From Cellvibrio sp. OA-2007 (GTDB lineage Bacteria; Pseudomonadota; Gammaproteobacteria; Pseudomonadales; Cellvibrionaceae): a stretch of 64,000 nucleotides of DNA. Numbering within the stretch: position 1 is the stretch's first letter; every line of letters starts with the position of its first letter. Both the position numbers and the translations under genes were made by a program. The notes under the pieces are model-generated. The model saw only the letters and a list, made by a program, of their open reading frames with translations. It was not told the DNA's origin and made no database searches. Of this stretch, positions 60,592-64,000 are shown piece by piece. The DNA lies in the NCBI RefSeq assembly GCF_000953825.1, contig NZ_BBUL01000089.1, positions 62,001 to 126,000 of the forward strand. The letters run 5' to 3'.

Positions 60592-62079
60592 TTAGAATGT
60601 TTCTTGTATCGATGCCAAAACACCTTTTGCATAAAAGCGCTCGAGCCATTCAGTCGTGGTCGCAATAAATTTCGTTTCGTTAATTAAATCTGCACCAAAT
60701 ACTTTTTGAATGCCCACTACCGCACTCACCATACCTGCTGGATTACCTTGATTCGCATCGCACGCAGCGCGCAACTCTTTCGCCAATGGATCTGACACTT
60801 CAATGGGCGCGCCTTTTTCATCCACACCCGACACATAGCGAATCCAGGCTGCAACACCCAAACACAAAATATCGATATGGCCATTGCCTGCCAATTGTTC
60901 GCGCAAGGTTTCCAATAGACGCTGCGGTAATTTTTGTGAGCCATCCATCGCGATTTGCCAGGTTCGATGCTTCAACGCCTTGTTGGAAAAACGTTCGCGC
61001 AATTGCTGCTTATAAGCTTCTATATCAAAACCCGCAGGCGCAACCACGGTTTCACCAGCTTCGCGCGCCATATAGGTTTTCACCAAATTGACAAACGCGG
61101 GCTGCTCCATCACTTCACTGATGTATTCAAAACCGGAAAGATAACCGGTATAAGCCATGGTGGAGTGGGCACCATTTAATAGACGCAATTTAATTTTTTC
61201 AAAAACATGAACATCGTCAACTAACAGCGCACCCACTTTTTCCCATTCGGGGCGGCCATTAGCAAACTTATCTTCTACCACCCATTGCGAGAAGGGTTCA
61301 CACACCACCATACCTTCGTCGCGCAGACTTTCACCGTTTGCGCCCAACCGCGCTTCAATATCCTGCCGGTCTGCATCGGTGGTTGCAGGCACAATACGGT
61401 CGATCATAGTGCAGGGAAAGGTCGCGTTGGCTTTAATCCAATCGGCCAAGACTGGAGAGATTTTTTGCGCAAATTGCACAACAACTTTTTCCAATACTTC
61501 GCCATTGTTGGGCAGGTTGTCGCAACTTAGTGCGGTAAAAGCTTTTTGTTGATTGTCGCAACGCTGTTTTAATGCAGCCACCAGAAAACCAATGGCTGAA
61601 ACGGGTTTATCGAGATGTTGCAGATCATGAATAATATCGGGATGGGCTTCGTTTAAATTTCCGGTTGCGGGGTCGTGACAATAACCTTTTTCGGTAATAG
61701 TTAATGACACAATTTTAACATTGTCTGCCGCCATCTGTGCGACCAATGCCGCCGGATTTTCTGGCCCGACCAAGGTATCCAACACAGCGCCAATAATTTG
61801 TAATTTTTCGCCTTCGCCTGAACGTTCTACCAAGGTATATAAACCATCTTGCGGAACCAGTTGGTCGCGCACACTGGCGGAGCGCAAGCTACAACCAATA
61901 ATGCCCCAGTCACCACCAAATTTATTGAGCACCGCCTCAGTATAAAACGCCTGATGCGCACGATGAAACGCACCAATACCCAAATGTACAATACCGGCTT
62001 TAAGCTGTGTGCGATCATATGCAGGAAGAAGAATATCTTTTGGCAGATCACTTAATAATTTTTGATTTAAACGATTCAT
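60592..62079 (-). CDS. uxuB: Mannitol dehydrogenase-family reductase, probable fructuronate reductase UxuB
   Basis: This 495-residue NAD-dependent polyol/aldonate dehydrogenase is close in length to E. coli UxuB and mannitol 2-dehydrogenase. The Rossmann start is GIVHLGIGAFHRAHQAFYTE (~29-48). Also seen are VSLTITEKGYC (~125), SCDNLPNNGEVL (~180), FPCTMIDRIVPATTD (~221) and the catalytic KIKLRLLNGAHSTMAYTGYLSG (~294-315). It would reduce fructuronate to mannonate, feeding UxuA. The choice of UxuB over mannitol dehydrogenase rests mainly on the uxuA and kdgK neighbours. Together with kdgK it flanks a perfect 9-5-9 palindrome. Confidence 0.85.
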   Translation of the reverse strand: MNRLNQKLLSDLPKDILLPAYDRTQLKAGIVHLGIGAFHRAHQAFYTEAVLNKFGGDWGIIGCSLRSASVRDQLVPQDGLYTLVERSGEGEKLQIIGAVLDTLVGPENPAALVAQMAADNVKIVSLTITEKGYCHDPATGNLNEAHPDIIHDLQHLDKPVSAIGFLVAALKQRCDNQQKAFTALSCDNLPNNGEVLEKVVVQFAQKISPVLADWIKANATFPCTMIDRIVPATTDADRQDIEARLGANGESLRDEGMVVCEPFSQWVVEDKFANGRPEWEKVGALLVDDVHVFEKIKLRLLNGAHSTMAYTGYLSGFEYISEVMEQPAFVNLVKTYMAREAGETVVAPAGFDIEAYKQQLRERFSNKALKHRTWQIAMDGSQKLPQRLLETLREQLAGNGHIDILCLGVAAWIRYVSGVDEKGAPIEVSDPLAKELRAACDANQGNPAGMVSAVVGIQKVFGADLINETKFIATTTEWLERFYAKGVLASIQETF

Positions 62080-62113
62080 TAGAAAAATCCCGCAAAGTTA
62101 ATATAACAACACA

Positions 62114-62136
62114 TTTACAATGACCAGCATTGTAAA
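62114..62136. promoter_or_regulatory. Perfect palindrome between uxuB and kdgK
   Basis: TTTACAATG-ACCAG-CATTGTAAA has 9-bp perfect arms and a 5-bp centre. It lies 34 bp upstream of the uxuB start codon. It is unlike the 19-bp boxes and probably binds a different regulator. I found no second copy in the window. Confidence 0.5.
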
Positions 62137-62325
62137 CCTGCCTATAAATTCATGACATCTTATTCACAAGAAAAAGACAATTTTTAATGGATCAAATTCT
62201 TCTATAACTTATTTATTTCTACTTTTAACCTTGTAAGAGTGATATATTTTGCGCTGATTTTACTCATGCAAAATATTCAATCCCTAGATTAAACACATCG
62301 AACATTTTAATTCCGGAATACTCAA

Positions 62326-63267
62326 ATGGCACACATAGCAGCAATTGGCGAAGTTATGGTGGAGCTTGCTCCCTTTCCTACTGCCGACAACAATGGCCGC
62401 GAAATTATGGCCTTATCTTTTGCAGGCGACACCTATAACACTTCGGTGTATATGGCGCGACTGGGTTTAACAACTGACTACGTTACTCAACTGGGTGAAG
62501 ACCCTTATAGCGAACAAATTATGCAGCGCATGGCTAATGAAAATATTGGCACCGGCATGATTAAACAACTGCTAGGAAGATCACCTGGCTTATACATTAT
62601 TCGCAACACCCCCGATGGCGAGCGCGAATTTTTCTATTGGCGCAAAGAGGCGCCTGCACGTGAACTATTTGCCTCGCAAGAAGCTGCCGATCAACTCTGC
62701 CAACAGTTAGTAAACTGCAACTGTGTTTATTTAAGCGGTATCACGCTCGCGATTATCGGTGAGCAGTCGCGCGAATTTTTGTATAACAGTTTGCGCAAGC
62801 TGCGCGAACAAAAGGTGCTGGTGGCTTTCGATAGCAACTATCGCCCACGCCTATGGCGCGATAAGGACGAAGCGCAACAGGCGATGCTGGCAATTATGCA
62901 ACACACGGATATCGCATTGCTGACACTGGATGACGAGCAACTCTTATGGGGCGACGATAGCGTTGCAGGCTGCAAACAGCGCTACGCAAAATATAACCTG
63001 AGCGAACTGGTATTAAAACGCGGCGCTGAAGATGCAATTATCATTACCCCTGCCACAGAAATTCGCGTCCCCGTTCCACCAGTACAAGGCGTTATTGATA
63101 CCACGGGCGCAGGCGATACCTTTAATGCCGGTTATTTAGCAGGACGCCTGATGGGGAAATCATTAGAAGATTCCGCCAAACAAGGTATTCGCTGCGCGGG
63201 CATTATCATTCGTCATCGCGGTGCAATTATTGATAAGGCTATTTTTGATAAAGAACTTGGCGCATAG
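62326..63267 (+). CDS. kdgK: 2-keto-3-deoxygluconate kinase (PfkB family)
   Basis: KdgK phosphorylates 2-keto-3-deoxygluconate to KDPG for the Entner-Doudoroff aldolase. It has 313 residues. The N-terminus IAAIGEVMVELAP, FAGDTYNTSVYMARLG (~31-46), VAFDSNYRPRLWRDKDEA (~166-183) and the PfkB signature DTTGAGDTFNAGYLAGRL (~260-277, catalytic Asp in GAGD) are all typical. It is the last step of the uronate branch in this window (UxuB, UxuA, KdgK); the matching aldolase gene (eda) is not present. It is divergent from the uxuB-like gene. Confidence 0.94.
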   Translation: MAHIAAIGEVMVELAPFPTADNNGREIMALSFAGDTYNTSVYMARLGLTTDYVTQLGEDPYSEQIMQRMANENIGTGMIKQLLGRSPGLYIIRNTPDGEREFFYWRKEAPARELFASQEAADQLCQQLVNCNCVYLSGITLAIIGEQSREFLYNSLRKLREQKVLVAFDSNYRPRLWRDKDEAQQAMLAIMQHTDIALLTLDDEQLLWGDDSVAGCKQRYAKYNLSELVLKRGAEDAIIITPATEIRVPVPPVQGVIDTTGAGDTFNAGYLAGRLMGKSLEDSAKQGIRCAGIIIRHRGAIIDKAIFDKELGA

Positions 63268-63311
63268 GCCGTTTGGAATTGCGCGAGCAGGCTCGCGCAA
63301 TTCACTTTAAT

Positions 63312-63707
63312 TTACTGCTGACACTTCAACATTTTGTTGCCGCGCTTGCACAACTGAATCGCCAAGCCCCATGGATCGCGCATCATCACCAGATGTGAAC
63401 CATCTTTAATGTGCACCTCTTCCGCAAAACTCGCTCCCACCGCTTCTAATTCCGCACGTTTTCCTATCGGGTTCTCACACACAAATGCCAAATGCACCAG
63501 CAGCGGATTCATATTCGCGTAATCGGGCACTTGATCGGGTGGATTATTGTAAATTTCCAACATCACATCGCCGCTTTCATCAGCGAGAAAATGGGTGTTG
63601 GCGCCGCCGTCTTGTTTACGCACAATCGTTAACCCCATATGCGCCACATACCACGCGGCCATAGCAATAGGGTCTTTTACATTAATAGCAAAATGTTCAA
63701 TTTTCAT
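63312..63707 (-). CDS. VOC (glyoxalase/dioxygenase fold) family protein
   Basis: The 131-residue protein has the paired beta-alpha-beta-beta-beta motif of the vicinal oxygen chelate superfamily: MKIEHFAINVKDPIAMAAWYVAHMGL at the start (possible first metal His), VMLEIYNNP (~50) and LVHLAFVCENP (~70, second His), then LVMMRDPWGLAIQLCKR (~105). The enzymatic reaction cannot be told. It lies between kdgK (convergent) and pntB (same strand), with a terminator in the gap upstream, so it probably has its own promoter. Confidence 0.88.
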   Translation of the reverse strand: MKIEHFAINVKDPIAMAAWYVAHMGLTIVRKQDGGANTHFLADESGDVMLEIYNNPPDQVPDYANMNPLLVHLAFVCENPIGKRAELEAVGASFAEEVHIKDGSHLVMMRDPWGLAIQLCKRGNKMLKCQQ

Positions 63708-63750
63708 AATTGCATCTAGGTTAGTAAATTATTTCTACTGCCTTAAAAAC

Positions 63751-63792
63751 TAAAAAAGGAGTGTCTTTTCTTACACTTAAGAAAAGACACTC
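63751..63792 (-). terminator. Terminator after pntB (minus strand)
   Basis: Perfect 15-bp arms (GAGTGTCTTTTCTTA / TAAGAAAAGACACTC) with a 4-nt loop are followed on the minus strand by CCTTTTTTAG. They lie 38 bp past the pntB stop. Confidence 0.85.
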
Positions 63793-63829
63793 AGTAGGAG
63801 CCTCCACAGCTTTATTTCAAAACGTTAAA

Positions 63830-64000
63830 TCAGACAATATTTTTTACGATGGTTTCTACCATTTTTTTCGCGTCGCCAAATAGCATCATGGTGTTATCGC
63901 GATGAAACAATTCGTTTTCAACACCTGAATAACCCGATGCCATTGAACGCTTCACAAACAATACAGTACGTGCCTTTTCAACTTCCAAAATTGGCATACC
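63830..64000 (-). CDS. pntB: NAD(P) transhydrogenase subunit beta, C-terminal end (cut by window)
   Basis: The last 57 codons (including TGA at 63830-63832) of a gene running off the window are visible. They read [20 protein letters not shown] then [24 protein letters not shown] and end IVKNIV. This is the NADP-binding C-terminus of PntB, including the conserved KRSM..GY..V.N.LF and MLFGDAK segments. PntAB uses the proton gradient to make NADPH. The rest lies beyond the window. Confidence 0.9.
   Translation of the reverse strand, partial: GMPILEVEKARTVLFVKRSMASGYSGVENELFHRDNTMMLFGDAKKMVETIVKNIV

Noticed and set aside
1-64000. tRNA or rRNA genes
   Set aside because: I looked through the intergenic gaps for cloverleaf arms and conserved TTCGA loops and found none convincing.

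Overview
The window looks like a chromosome segment from a polysaccharide-degrading gammaproteobacterium close to Cellvibrio (family Cellvibrionaceae). This is inferred from the mix of gammaproteobacterial housekeeping genes with secreted multi-domain carbohydrate-active enzymes that carry serine-rich linkers; no rRNA or other marker gene is present to prove it. I saw no tRNA, rRNA, CRISPR array, transposase or integrase.

Layout. 1-12540 is core metabolism: the end of a sodium-dependent transporter, smpB, pgk and tkt, then a methyl-cycle operon (an ArsR-methyltransferase regulator of the SahR type, metK, ahcY, metF) behind a 34-bp perfect palindrome, then rph and yicC. 12541-16049 is a small AT-rich island at the 3' end of yicC. 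It holds an orphan ABC-type ATPase and an AbiE toxin-antitoxin pair, and it is bounded by a second copy of the last 21 nt of yicC that differs only at third codon positions. 16050-27627 holds stress, envelope and signalling genes: YceI, cytochrome b561, YciA, a TRAP permease pair, an M48 protease, YaaA, a TfoX-N protein, a receiver-PilZ-like protein, and a porin / PstS-like / diguanylate cyclase operon. 27891-30947 is a gluconeogenic tpiA-fba-fbp set, followed by a chemoreceptor whose first codons look frameshifted.

33475-63267 is a large polysaccharide-utilisation region. It encodes a GH2, an alginate-lyase-fold lyase, a GH105, a DUF4861 protein, a TonB receptor, two orphan family-3-like periplasmic binding proteins, UxuA, six consecutive secreted enzymes on the minus strand (PL14-like, BNR propeller, CBM2-CBM6/35-jelly roll, GH5, two beta-helix proteins), a GntR/FCD regulator, a pectin-esterase-like lipoprotein, a UxuB-like reductase and KdgK. 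Together these suggest depolymerisation of a (glucurono)uronate-containing wall polymer and routing of uronate to 2-keto-3-deoxygluconate. The window ends in a VOC protein and the C-terminus of pntB.

The two most notable things in this region are: (1) a ~90-95 residue four-cysteine C-terminal module shared by five enzymes with unrelated catalytic domains, for which I know no named family; and (2) a recurring 19-bp operator (TGGTAAGGCNACCTTACCA-like) placed over the promoters of the GH105, DUF4861, TonB receptor, uxuA, lyase and binding-protein genes. This operator is the likely target of the local GntR regulator, and one copy drives a short, terminator-ended minus-strand transcript.
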